From NCBI RefSeq assembly GCF_001431525.1, contig NZ_LDJH01000002.1, forward strand, positions 124,001 through 188,000: 64,000 nucleotides of DNA. Direction: 5' to 3'. The DNA comes from Stenotrophomonas koreensis. GTDB lineage: Bacteria > Pseudomonadota > Gammaproteobacteria > Xanthomonadales > Xanthomonadaceae. Each line of letters starts with the position of its first letter. Within the stretch, counting starts at the first letter, position 1. Shown in pieces: positions 17,228-24,151 of this stretch. The notes under the pieces are model-generated. The model saw only the letters and a list, made by a program, of their open reading frames with translations. It was not told the DNA's origin and did not search any database. The translations under genes were made by a program, and so were the position numbers.

Positions 17228-17779
17228 TTACTTAGGCGGATCTGCCTGCGGCGTAGCTGGAGGCGCTGCCTGGCTGGCCGGCAACTGTATGACTATGGGC
17301 GCAGGCTGTTGCATTGAAGCCTGCGGCATCACCACCTGCTGTGGAGCTGTGGGCTTGGTTCTGAGGACAACAGTGGCGATGGTCGAGGCCGAGGCAAGGA
17401 TGACGGCCGCGATCAGGCCGACCTGCCAGCGCGTTGCAGTGACCTGCTCCTTTGCATTGTCCGCCCTAACGCCAGCTATGCCGGAAGTTACGTCCGACTT
17501 GATGCCGGAAAGTGCGGTTAGAACATCCCCCTTGAATGCGCCCAGCTCGCCCAGGAACTTGGCGTTATCCAAGCGCATTTCAGCAATGGCGGACGCAACC
17601 CGAGCTTCCGAGGCAGCAATAGCTGCATTCATTTCGTGGCGTGTGACATCGCTCATGACCACATGATCGTCGCATAGGGGCTCTGGCGCAACAGGCGGAG
17701 GGGGCTGCACATGCTCGCGCCAGGACCCGAGAGGGCCTTGATGGGCCATAGGGAGGATGTCTGGCCGTGAAACAGACAT
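17228..17779 (-). CDS. Membrane-anchored coiled-coil protein in the lysogeny region
   Basis: 183 aa. A Pro-rich N-terminal segment (about 1-40), a helical region likely to form a coiled coil (45-115), one transmembrane helix (about 119-140, VGLIAAVILASASTIATVV), and a Pro/Gln/Ala-rich tail. ATG codons at 17779 and 17656 are both possible; 17779 abuts the stop of the zinc-ribbon gene. It lies where lambda has the rexAB exclusion genes. Function unknown. Confidence 0.65.
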   Translation of the reverse strand: MSVSRPDILPMAHQGPLGSWREHVQPPPPVAPEPLCDDHVVMSDVTRHEMNAAIAASEARVASAIAEMRLDNAKFLGELGAFKGDVLTALSGIKSDVTSGIAGVRADNAKEQVTATRWQVGLIAAVILASASTIATVVLRTKPTAPQQVVMPQASMQQPAPIVIQLPASQAAPPATPQADPPK

Positions 17780-18127
17780 TCACTCACCCCCTTCTGAGCC
17801 TTCCGCATCGGGCATAGGGTTCGACTCAATCCATTCTTTGATTGGTGCGTAGTCATGAATTCTCATATACGCGCACTTCTTACAAATCATGGGGAGCACA
17901 GGCCGGCCAAACGGCAGAAGTTGGGCTGAATAATTTGGAGACATGGGATCTAGAAATGGAGCCCCAAGGCCAAGGGCATTCGTGGCGAATACCAACTCGG
18001 GCTTGTCCTTCAGTCTGGAAAACTGAAGCGTCCACTCAGAAGAGCTGCAAACTGGGCAGAGGCGGGCTGCATTTGCCGCATCGAAAAACCTCATGACATC
18101 ATCAAATTTGATGTGCTTGTAATCCAT
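17780..18127 (-). CDS. Zinc-ribbon-like protein downstream of the repressor
   Basis: 115 aa from ATG 18127 (a longer start at 18175 is possible). Two Cys pairs, LCPVCSSSEW near residue 23 and ICKKCAYMRIH near residue 82, form a probable zinc ribbon. The DNA is clearly lower in GC than the flanking genes, a sign of separate acquisition. It follows the repressor stop by 63 nt on the same strand, so it should be transcribed in the lysogen. Confidence 0.65.
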   Translation of the reverse strand: MDYKHIKFDDVMRFFDAANAARLCPVCSSSEWTLQFSRLKDKPELVFATNALGLGAPFLDPMSPNYSAQLLPFGRPVLPMICKKCAYMRIHDYAPIKEWIESNPMPDAEGSEGGE

Positions 18128-18190
18128 ATTACTCACGCTCCGGAACCAAAGTTCCTGCTCAGTTGAACCGATCAAAGCTATTCCGCAGCC

Positions 18191-18877
18191 TCAAAGCCGC
18201 CGCAGCCCCATCCCAATAAGCGCCTTGCCGCACACGACCAGGTCATCAGTGGCGATCCGCCACTCCCTGAAATCCGGGTTGCTGCTGACCACATAGATGC
18301 CGTCCACGCGCTTCTGCAGCATCTTGATCTGCGCCTCGCCGTCTACGCTGATCAGGTAGTAGTCGTCGCCGTCGAACCAGGTCACGCTGGTGTCGATCAT
18401 CACCACGTCGCCGTCCTCGATCTTCGGGCGCATCGACGGGCCACGGCCGGTGATCAACCGCATTCGCCCAGGCGCAGGCAAAAAGCCCAGTTTCTTGCGG
18501 ATTTCCCACTCAGCAACGTCAACCGTGCGGATCACCTCCGGGTAGTCACTGTTGGCCACGCCAGCCCCCATGCCTGCCGCTCCTTCGTACAGATCGAATC
18601 GAAGGTAGCCGGGCGGCGTCTCAGTGGGTGCGACCGCCCGTGTGGAGACAAACATCGGAGCGTCGCCGTCAAGTATCCACGTGGAGCTTATGCCGAGCTC
18701 CTGCTGAGCCTTGCTCGCGCCGGAGGCGGAAACGCCGGTAGGGCGTGACTCCCAGTTCTTGACGGTTTGGGGGGACTGACTGAGCGCTCGCGCTAGCGCT
18801 GACTGGCCCCGGATGGCGGGGTTCAGCTGTGCGGCAGCGAGGTAGAGGCGCGTCATTGATGGGTGCATATCGGCCAT
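18191..18877 (-). CDS. cI: LexA-like (S24) phage repressor
   Basis: About 228 aa. N-terminal helix-turn-helix (SALARALSQSPQTVKNWES), a hinge, and a C-terminal S24 self-cleavage domain: cleavage site in EGAAGMGAG, nucleophile Ser in GRGPSMRP, general-base Lys in EAQIKMLQK. The start is uncertain: ATGs at 18877, 18868 and 18856 all lack a clear ribosome site; the longer frame to 18934 would run through operator DNA. Expected to bind the ATTAAAC-N5-GTTTAAT sites and to be inactivated by RecA-stimulated cleavage (family knowledge). Confidence 0.9.
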   Translation of the reverse strand: MADMHPSMTRLYLAAAQLNPAIRGQSALARALSQSPQTVKNWESRPTGVSASGASKAQQELGISSTWILDGDAPMFVSTRAVAPTETPPGYLRFDLYEGAAGMGAGVANSDYPEVIRTVDVAEWEIRKKLGFLPAPGRMRLITGRGPSMRPKIEDGDVVMIDTSVTWFDGDDYYLISVDGEAQIKMLQKRVDGIYVVSSNPDFREWRIATDDLVVCGKALIGMGLRRL

Positions 18878-18893
18878 GTCCAATTGTGGGGCG

Positions 18894-18912
18894 ACTAAAC
18901 ACGGCGTTGTTA
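18894..18912. promoter_or_regulatory. Repressor operator OR2 (imperfect)
   Basis: ACTAAAC-ACGGC-GTTGTTA. The left half matches 6 of 7, the right half is poor. It lies 17 nt upstream of the repressor start at 18877 and could serve autoregulation. Confidence 0.4.
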
Positions 18913-18921
18913 CACGCCACG

Positions 18922-18951
18922 TTGACTTCATCATTAAACGTGGTGTTTAAT
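18922..18951 (+). promoter_or_regulatory. Early rightward promoter (pR-like)
   Basis: TTGACT (18922-18927), 18-nt spacer, TTTAAT (18946-18951). The predicted start is at or within 1 nt of the cro-like ATG at 18959, implying a leaderless transcript. Confidence 0.7.
18933..18951. promoter_or_regulatory. Repressor operator OR1 (perfect palindrome)
   Basis: ATTAAAC-GTGGT-GTTTAAT, perfect 7-5-7 inverted repeat covering the spacer and -10 of the rightward promoter. Confidence 0.8.
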
Positions 18952-18958
18952 TGTTGGC

Positions 18959-19174
18959 ATGAACAAGCCAACCGACCAGATGCATGAGGATTCCGAGCTG
19001 ATCGAAAAGCTCGGCGGACCAGCCAATGTTGCCCGACGCCTGGGCTTCGATATGCCAGGCGGAACGCAGCGGGTACAGAACTGGAAGTACCGGGGGATAC
19101 CACCACTCATTCGAGTGACCCGCCCCGACGTATTCGGCCCGGCGCCGAAGCAGCGCAGGAGCCGCGCCGCATGA
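18959..19174 (+). CDS. cro: Cro-like small DNA-binding protein
   Basis: 71 aa with a helix-turn-helix like YdaS/Cro proteins (ELIEKLGGPANVARRLGF) and WKYRGIPPLIR, the usual end of that fold. It is divergent from the S24 repressor with operators between them, which defines its likely role in the lytic switch. No ribosome site precedes the ATG, and the promoter -10 ends 7 nt upstream. Confidence 0.8.
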   Translation: MNKPTDQMHEDSELIEKLGGPANVARRLGFDMPGGTQRVQNWKYRGIPPLIRVTRPDVFGPAPKQRRSRAA

Positions 19175-19359
19175 CCACCAACCGGGGGAACGGACGCTAC
19201 GCCGCACAGGGTGATAGCGCGGTGAGCAAAAAACCGCACCCGTGGCGGCAATGGAACCCAGGGCAATTCGCCCGCAACGACAACCGCACGCAGATGCCGA
19301 GCGCCAGTTCTCGGCTCATCGGCGTGCCCCATGGCTGCAGGCCGAGCAGGGGGGAGTGA
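19171..19359 (+). CDS. Hypothetical small phage protein
   Basis: 62 aa, basic (GRYAAQGDSAVSKKPHPWRQWNPGQF). ATGA overlaps with cro and with the next gene. No recognised domain. Confidence 0.5.
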   Translation: MTTNRGNGRYAAQGDSAVSKKPHPWRQWNPGQFARNDNRTQMPSASSRLIGVPHGCRPSRGE

Positions 19360-19646
19360 TGAGCCATCCAGCCCGCAGTACCGACCCACAGACCAGCCAC
19401 GACGCCGCCCGGCACATCGTTGCCAGCGGCGCCCAGGCGCTGCAGCAGGAACAGGCCCGCGACGCGGTGTCCTGCCACCCCGGCCTGACCAGCAGCGAGC
19501 TGGCCCGCGCCTCCGGTTTCGACCGCTACATGCTGGCCCGCCGGCTGCCGGAGCTGTGCGACAGCGATCGCGTGGTGCGAGGCGATGCCCGCCGCTGCAG
19601 CATTTCCGGCCGCAGTGCGGCGACCTGGTGGCCGGTGCAGGCATGA
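19359..19646 (+). CDS. Hypothetical phage protein, possible winged helix
   Basis: 95 aa starting MSHPARSTDPQTSHDAARHI, a pattern common in small phage proteins near the replication genes. The segment SELARASGFDRYMLARRLPEL followed by DRVVRGDARRCSISGR looks like a winged-helix DNA-binding fold. GGGGAG precedes the ATG at 19359. Overlaps at both ends. Confidence 0.65.
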   Translation: MSHPARSTDPQTSHDAARHIVASGAQALQQEQARDAVSCHPGLTSSELARASGFDRYMLARRLPELCDSDRVVRGDARRCSISGRSAATWWPVQA

Positions 19647-20527
19647 ACTACTTCAACCTGCACATTGGCGATTACGTTGCCGCCACGGCGCACCTTTCGC
19701 TGCTGGAAGACGCTATCTACGGCCGCCTGCTGCGCCGCTACTACATGCAGGAGTCGGCGCTGCCGGAAGAGGTCGCCAAGGTTGCGCGCCTGGCCGGTGC
19801 CCGAAGCCCAGAAGAAGTGGAGGCCGTCCAGGTGGTGCTGGAGGAGTTCTTCACCCTGGAAACGGACGGCTGGCACAACAAACGCGCCGATGCCGAGATC
19901 GCCGCATACCACGAGAAGGCCGAAGCGGCACGCGAGAACGGGCGCCGTGGCGGCAGACCGCGACGCACTTCCGAAACCCAGCAGAAACCCAACGAAACCC
20001 AGCCGGTTTCCTCTGGGTTTGAAAAAGAAACCCAGCAGAAAGCTAACCAAGAACCAATAACCAATAACCAAGAACCAAACAAAAGCAAGCACACGCCTTC
20101 GGGAAGTTCCCGCGGTGTGCAGGCGCAAAGCGACGCCGGGCGTGCGTGCCTGCTGATGCGGCAGGCCGGGTGTGTTTCGACAAACCCGAGCCACCCCGAC
20201 CTACTGGCCGCGCTGGCCGAGGGCGTCACGCCGGAGGCGCTGGCCGACACCGTGGCCGAGGGCCTGGCCCGCTCGCCACCCGTTGGCCGCCCGTTTGCCT
20301 GGGCGATCAGTGCCGCCCGATCCCGCAACGCCGAAGGCCCATCAACCGTTGTCCCGATCTCCGGAGCCCGCAATGCAGCCCCTGTCCGCAGCACTTCGCT
20401 CAGCGCCGTCGAGCGCGTCCACCTCAACGCCCAGCGCATGCTCGACGCCGAGCAGCGGCGCGCCGAAGCCGACCCCGGCCCCGGCATCCTCGAAGGCCAT
20501 TGCCACGCTGTGGGCGCGCATGACTGA
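19643..20527 (+). CDS. DUF1376 replication-region protein (lambda O position)
   Basis: 294 aa. N-terminal DUF1376 domain, residues 1-95 (NYFNLHIGDYVAATAHLSLLEDAIYGRLL). A Gln/Asn/Pro/Lys linker (about 110-155) is encoded by repeated DNA with GAAACCCA iterons and an AT-rich block. The C-terminal part is helical and Ala-rich. The gene occupies the place of lambda O, and the internal repeats suggest that the phage origin lies in it. Initiator role is inferred. Confidence 0.8.
   Translation: MNYFNLHIGDYVAATAHLSLLEDAIYGRLLRRYYMQESALPEEVAKVARLAGARSPEEVEAVQVVLEEFFTLETDGWHNKRADAEIAAYHEKAEAARENGRRGGRPRRTSETQQKPNETQPVSSGFEKETQQKANQEPITNNQEPNKSKHTPSGSSRGVQAQSDAGRACLLMRQAGCVSTNPSHPDLLAALAEGVTPEALADTVAEGLARSPPVGRPFAWAISAARSRNAEGPSTVVPISGARNAAPVRSTSLSAVERVHLNAQRMLDAEQRRAEADPGPGILEGHCHAVGAHD
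19973..20095. other. Candidate phage replication origin inside the DUF1376 gene
   Basis: Four direct copies of GAAACCCA begin at 19973, 19984, 19994 and 20027; TGGGTTTG at 20014 is an inverted near match. An AT-rich block follows (20040-20095) with repeats of AACCAATAACCAATAACC and AACCAAGAACC. Iterons next to an AT-rich tract within an initiator gene match the lambda ori layout. Confidence 0.5.
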
Positions 20528-21020
20528 GATCTACGGCCACCGCTGGGCCAGCAGCTACGGCGACGACCCTGCCAGCAGTGCAGGGCAAACCTGGGCCAAG
20601 GGCCTGGCCGGGATCAGCCCGCAGCAGCTGGCGGCCGGCATCGGCGCCTGCATCGCCAGCGCCCAGCCGTGGCCGCCGACGCTGCCGGAGTTCCGCCAGA
20701 TGTGCCTGGGCATCCCGTCACTGGCCGCGGTGCGCGCCGAGCTGCAGCGGCAAGGCTCTCAGTTCAGTGCCTTCGCCCGGCTGGTGTGGCAGCAGATCGA
20801 CGCCTACCGGTTCCGGCACGCGCCGGCCGAGAAGGCCGATCGGTTGATTGCCGAGGCCTACGCCGCGGCGAGCGAGTACGTCATGCGCGGCGGTGAGCTG
20901 CCGGCCGAACCGGTTGCTGCGCTGGAGCAGGCAGCCGAGCGCAATCCGGTGCCGGCCAGCCGCGAGCAGATGCTGGGCCACCTGGCCGGGATCAGTGAGC
21001 TGCTGGGAGGCCGGGCATGA
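20373..21020 (+). CDS. Lambda P-like replication protein
   Basis: 215 aa from ATG 20373, preceded by GGAG. The first 50 residues are low-complexity Ser/Pro/Ala and lie in a 155-nt overlap with the DUF1376 gene in another frame. From residue 48 the protein resembles phage replication protein P-type helicase loaders: ARMTEIYGHRWASSYGD, WAKGLAGISPQQLAAGI, QPWPPTLPEFRQMCLG. A start at ATG 20521 would drop the low-complexity part. Helicase loading is inferred from position and pattern. Confidence 0.7.
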   Translation: MQPLSAALRSAPSSASTSTPSACSTPSSGAPKPTPAPASSKAIATLWARMTEIYGHRWASSYGDDPASSAGQTWAKGLAGISPQQLAAGIGACIASAQPWPPTLPEFRQMCLGIPSLAAVRAELQRQGSQFSAFARLVWQQIDAYRFRHAPAEKADRLIAEAYAAASEYVMRGGELPAEPVAALEQAAERNPVPASREQMLGHLAGISELLGGRA

Positions 21021-21181
21021 ACTTCCTGCAGGAATACCAGTCCGGGCGCTGGGCCCGTGAGGCCAATCGCGAGCTGAGCCGCTGCCCTTTCTACCAGATG
21101 GGCGACGAAGGGGCGAGCCAGCGCGATGCCTGGCGGCAGGGCTGGCACGACGCTGACAAGGAAATCAGGGGGAAGAAATGA
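21017..21181 (+). CDS. RMF/CrpP-like 54-aa protein
   Basis: A short gene, 54 aa: MNFLQEYQSGRWAREANREL followed by SRCPFY and a C-terminal WRQGWHDADKEI. The spacing of the Cys-Pro-Phe-Tyr and Trp-Arg-x-Gly-Trp motifs matches ribosome modulation factor-like and CrpP-like small proteins found in phages and plasmids. ATGA overlaps at both ends support expression. Activity unknown. Confidence 0.65.
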   Translation: MNFLQEYQSGRWAREANRELSRCPFYQMGDEGASQRDAWRQGWHDADKEIRGKK

Positions 21182-21654
21182 AGCGCCTGTTCCGCGCCAT
21201 GCGCGACAACCCGCGGTCCCGTGCCATTGCCGTGGCCGCCTATGAAGCGGCAATGGAGCAGATCGAGGCAGGCAACGATGTTGAAATCCTGCTGCGCGAG
21301 CCGGCCAGAACGCTGTGCGCAAATTCGGCCATGTGGGCCACGCTGGCCGATATCGCCCAGCAGGTCGATTGGCCGCACACCGATTCGGCTGGCCGGTGGG
21401 TGATTGGCAAGATGACGCCGGAGAGCTGGAAGGCCGTTTTGACCGCCGGCTTCGAGCAGGAAACCCGCATGGCCCAGGGCGTGGCCGGCGGCACCGTGAT
21501 GCTCGGCGCACGAACCAGCCAATACAGCAAACGCCGCATGGGCGAGTTCATCGAGTTCGCGCACGCATTCGGGGCTGATCGCGGCGTGCGCTGGTCGGCG
21601 AAGGCGGCCGAGGAATTAGCCATGTGGGCGAAGCCGGGGAGGGCTGCGGCATGA
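21178..21654 (+). CDS. ninB: NinB-family recombination protein
   Basis: 158 aa. NinB (Orf) proteins of lambdoid phages bind ssDNA and SSB and help Red recombination by substituting for RecFOR. Family features visible: MWATLADIAQQVDWPH, MTPESWKAVLTAGFEQE, VMLGARTSQYSKRRMGEFIEF and HAFGADRGVRWS. Coupled to its neighbours by ATGA overlaps. Confidence 0.9.
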   Translation: MKRLFRAMRDNPRSRAIAVAAYEAAMEQIEAGNDVEILLREPARTLCANSAMWATLADIAQQVDWPHTDSAGRWVIGKMTPESWKAVLTAGFEQETRMAQGVAGGTVMLGARTSQYSKRRMGEFIEFAHAFGADRGVRWSAKAAEELAMWAKPGRAAA

Positions 21655-21854
21655 AGGAGCGGCACATTCACACCGCCCGCGTCTACCTGCGCGAGGCCAT
21701 CAGCCGGCGCGGCACGGCGTTTTCATGGACGCTGCTGCAGTGGGCCGGCAACGCTCGGCGACGGGCTGCCGCCTGCATTACGCCAGCCGCTGAGCCTGTC
21801 CAGCCGGATCTTGCTGGACCGCTGCAGCTCGACCTGTTCGGGGGTTCGGCATGA
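21651..21854 (+). CDS. Hypothetical small phage protein
   Basis: 67 aa from ATG 21651, overlapping ninB by 4 nt. C-terminus PLQLDLFGGSA. No recognised domain. Confidence 0.55.
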   Translation: MKERHIHTARVYLREAISRRGTAFSWTLLQWAGNARRRAAACITPAAEPVQPDLAGPLQLDLFGGSA

Positions 21855-21894
21855 CGATGCAGCTGTACGAGCTGGCGGATTACGGGGTGAAGTC

Positions 21895-22209
21895 ATGAGC
21901 TTCGATTTCACGAAAGACCCGGCGGTCGTCAACGTCCCGCTGAGCAAGCGCGGGAATATCGACGCACAGATTGATCGCTACAAAGCCGAGCAGGAGAAAG
22001 CCAGGCGAGCGGCCGATGCGGCACACCGGGCAAATAAATCCCAGCTGATCGCTGAGGCTCGCCGCCGATTCGACGCCGCACCAGACAGCGCGTTTGCTGC
22101 GATGGCCGAGCGTCACGGAAAGACAGCAAAGCAAGTCCGCGCATCGCTCAAAAGCTACGTTCGGGCGCGGCCGCAGTGGATCATCGACCTGCTGGCGGGT
22201 GAGAAATGA
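21895..22209 (+). CDS. Hypothetical phage protein, basic and helical
   Basis: 104 aa. Helical and charged (AQIDRYKAEQEKARRAADAAHRANKS), followed by RHGKTAKQVRASLKSYVRAR, which could be a small DNA-binding helix-turn-helix. Overlaps the Ref-like nuclease gene by 4 nt. Confidence 0.6.
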   Translation: MSFDFTKDPAVVNVPLSKRGNIDAQIDRYKAEQEKARRAADAAHRANKSQLIAEARRRFDAAPDSAFAAMAERHGKTAKQVRASLKSYVRARPQWIIDLLAGEK

Positions 22210-22556
22210 CCCCGGCCATGCGCGATTTCGCCCTGAGAGAAATCGGCTGCATCTGCTGCCTGCAGCGCGGCATCCGCAGCGAGTGCGAGAAGCATCACCT
22301 GCTGAGCACTGGCCGGCACGGCAACGGCCGCCGGCTGGGCGAGCGGCACACGGTCGGCCTGTGCAGCTACCACCACCAGGGCGCCAAGTCCGTCGGCACC
22401 GCGGCCGCTGAGCAGATGCGCGAGCAGTACGGGCCGAGCTATGCCGATGAGGCGCAGGCGTTTCGTGAGGAATTCGGCGACGACGAGGCGCTGCTGGAAA
22501 TCCAGGACCGGGCCATTGCGGCCTGGGCAGATTCGACCATTGGGGGTGTGCGATGA
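22206..22556 (+). CDS. Ref-like HNH nuclease
   Basis: 116 aa. Matches the pattern of phage P1 Ref-type RecA-dependent nucleases: IGCICCLQRGI, EKHHLLSTGRHGNGRRLGER, TVGLCSYHHQG and YADEAQAFREEFGDDEALLE. The Cys and His residues form the expected zinc and HNH metal sites. In P1 Ref cuts DNA at RecA-made D-loops; by analogy this would be part of the phage recombination set. Confidence 0.85.
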   Translation: MTPAMRDFALREIGCICCLQRGIRSECEKHHLLSTGRHGNGRRLGERHTVGLCSYHHQGAKSVGTAAAEQMREQYGPSYADEAQAFREEFGDDEALLEIQDRAIAAWADSTIGGVR

Positions 22557-22765
22557 GTGCGACACAGACGAGCGAGGGCCTGATTTCCCACCTCCAGCTG
22601 GTGACCGAGTGCGGCGTGATCCGCTGCCCGGTGAAGCTGCAGGTCGGCGCAGATGGGAGGATCAGCGGGCACGACAGCAGCCGGAACGCGGTTGACCCAG
22701 CTCCCATGCGGCGAGGTGGCCGGCTGGTGTACGCGCTCCCCGGCGGCGGCGAGGTGATGGCATGA
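22553..22765 (+). CDS. Hypothetical small phage protein
   Basis: 70 aa, beta-rich in appearance (LVTECGVIRCPVKLQVGADGRI). Overlaps both neighbours through ATGA. Function unknown. Confidence 0.55.
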   Translation: MSATQTSEGLISHLQLVTECGVIRCPVKLQVGADGRISGHDSSRNAVDPAPMRRGGRLVYALPGGGEVMA

Positions 22766-22920
22766 CCATCGAGGACGCGATCTACGCCGAACTCAAGGCC
22801 ACGGCCAGCGATCTGCAGGCGAAGGCAGACAGGGCGCAATCGGAAGCGGCGCGTCTGCAGCGGCTGGCCGATCAGGCGCGGAAGCAGATGAAGAAGATGC
22901 GGAGGTCGGCCAGTGCTTGA
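22762..22920 (+). CDS. 52-aa coiled-coil protein
   Basis: A short gene: [20 protein letters not shown], continuing with heptad-like Ala/Gln/Leu and ending KKMRRSASA. Probably one long helix. Overlaps the rusA start by 8 nt. Function unknown. Confidence 0.55.
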   Translation: MTIEDAIYAELKATASDLQAKADRAQSEAARLQRLADQARKQMKKMRRSASA

Positions 22921-23278
22921 GCTGATATTGCCCTGGCCCAGCAAAGACCTGTCGCCCAATGCCCGCGTGCACTGGTCCGTGCGCGGGCGTGCGGCGAAGA
23001 AAGCCCGCCAGCAGGCAGGTTTGGCCGCAGTAGCTGCCGGCTGGCAGGCCGTTCCGATGCCGGCAGGGCGGATCCATCTGCAGGTCGATTTCTACCCGCC
23101 GACCCGGATGCGGCCCGACGACGACAACATGCTGGCCCGGTTCAAGCCGGCGCGTGACGGCATTGCCGACGCCCTGGGCATCGATGACCGGCGGTTCGTG
23201 AGCCACCCCTATGTGCGCGACGAGGTGCGCAGGGGCGGGCAGGTGGTTGTGACGATCAAAAAGGGGGATACGGAATGA
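22913..23278 (+). CDS. rusA: RusA-type Holliday junction resolvase
   Basis: 121 aa. RusA cuts Holliday junctions during phage recombination. Key features: N-terminal [16 protein letters not shown], catalytic Asp cluster [24 protein letters not shown], and [18 protein letters not shown] start with GGAG 9 nt upstream. Confidence 0.93.
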   Translation: MLELILPWPSKDLSPNARVHWSVRGRAAKKARQQAGLAAVAAGWQAVPMPAGRIHLQVDFYPPTRMRPDDDNMLARFKPARDGIADALGIDDRRFVSHPYVRDEVRRGGQVVVTIKKGDTE

Positions 23279-23544
23279 TCGACGTGCGCGAACTGCGATG
23301 GGAGTGCGGCGATGGGTCAGCGCCGGGGGTGGCCGTGCCGGCGGTTGCCGGGCTCAGATCCACGACGATCACGAGCCGGGCTGCGATTGCAGCCGCACAG
23401 ACACTTGGAGCTGATGTCTTTTTTGCGTTCGCCCTGATTGGGCCTGCCTACTGCTGCGCATACGGGCTTCATACATGGGAGGAATTCGGCTCACGCGAGC
23501 GCGGATGCCGACAGTGCGGATTGAGGGAGGTCAACCATGTCTGA
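23275..23544 (+). CDS. Hypothetical phage protein with C-terminal Cys pair
   Basis: 89 aa. Central hydrophobic stretch [18 protein letters not shown] and C-terminal CRQCGLREV. Overlaps rusA by 4 nt and the next gene by 8 nt. Function unknown. Confidence 0.5.
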   Translation: MIDVRELRWECGDGSAPGVAVPAVAGLRSTTITSRAAIAAAQTLGADVFFAFALIGPAYCCAYGLHTWEEFGSRERGCRQCGLREVNHV

Positions 23545-24151
23545 CGTGCGCGAACTGCTGGGCCGGCTGGGCCCAACCAATATCCGTTTTGACGTGGGCC
23601 GAGGTGGCGGCGTGGCTGAGCTGACGAATATCGACATCGCCGGGGCGCTGGGCATGGTGCCGGCCGGGCTGGGCAGGGAGGTGCTGGAGGCCGCGTGGTG
23701 CCCGGACGTGGCGGCCATGCGCCGGCACAAGCTCCGGGACGTGGTCGTTGGCCTGGTCGTGCCGGAGCTGCAGCGGCAGTCGCGCCGGCTGTGCGAGGCG
23801 CATCTCGACCTGCAGCTGGCCGAAGCCGCGCTTGCGTGGAGCAACTCGGCAACGGCCGAGCAGCGGCGGCACGTCGATCGGGCGCGGCAGGTGCTGGCGC
23901 AGGTTCGTGCCGAGACCTGGCCGACCAACACCGTGGAGCATCTGCCGGCGCTGGCCCGGGCCGCGGTGGATGAGATCCGGGAAGGGTTGGGCCGGTCTGA
24001 TCATGCGACGGCGGTGGCCGTGAGGATCGACCCTTCCAACTACGCCAAGCTCTGGCGCCCGGTGTACCGGTGGCTATTGCAGCGAATGGTGGAAGCCGAG
24101 TCTGTAGCGGCCATGCAGTTGGCGGACGCAGTCAGGAAGGGGGTCGCCTGA
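23537..24151 (+). CDS. Unknown protein in the antiterminator-Q position
   Basis: 204 aa, largely helical, no recognised motif (LRDVVVGLVVPELQRQSRRLCE; YAKLWRPVYRWLLQRMVEAES). It is the last early gene; 260 nt of non-coding DNA with a promoter-like sequence and an intrinsic terminator separate it from the lysis genes. In lambdoid phages the late regulator Q occupies this place, so this is the natural candidate. No sequence motif proves it. Confidence 0.55.
   Translation: MSDVRELLGRLGPTNIRFDVGRGGGVAELTNIDIAGALGMVPAGLGREVLEAAWCPDVAAMRRHKLRDVVVGLVVPELQRQSRRLCEAHLDLQLAEAALAWSNSATAEQRRHVDRARQVLAQVRAETWPTNTVEHLPALARAAVDEIREGLGRSDHATAVAVRIDPSNYAKLWRPVYRWLLQRMVEAESVAAMQLADAVRKGVA

Noticed and set aside
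21851-21898. 15-codon frame MTMQLYELADYGVKS between two phage genes
   Set aside because: It is coupled by ATGA overlaps on both sides and could be real, but it is too short to support as a gene.
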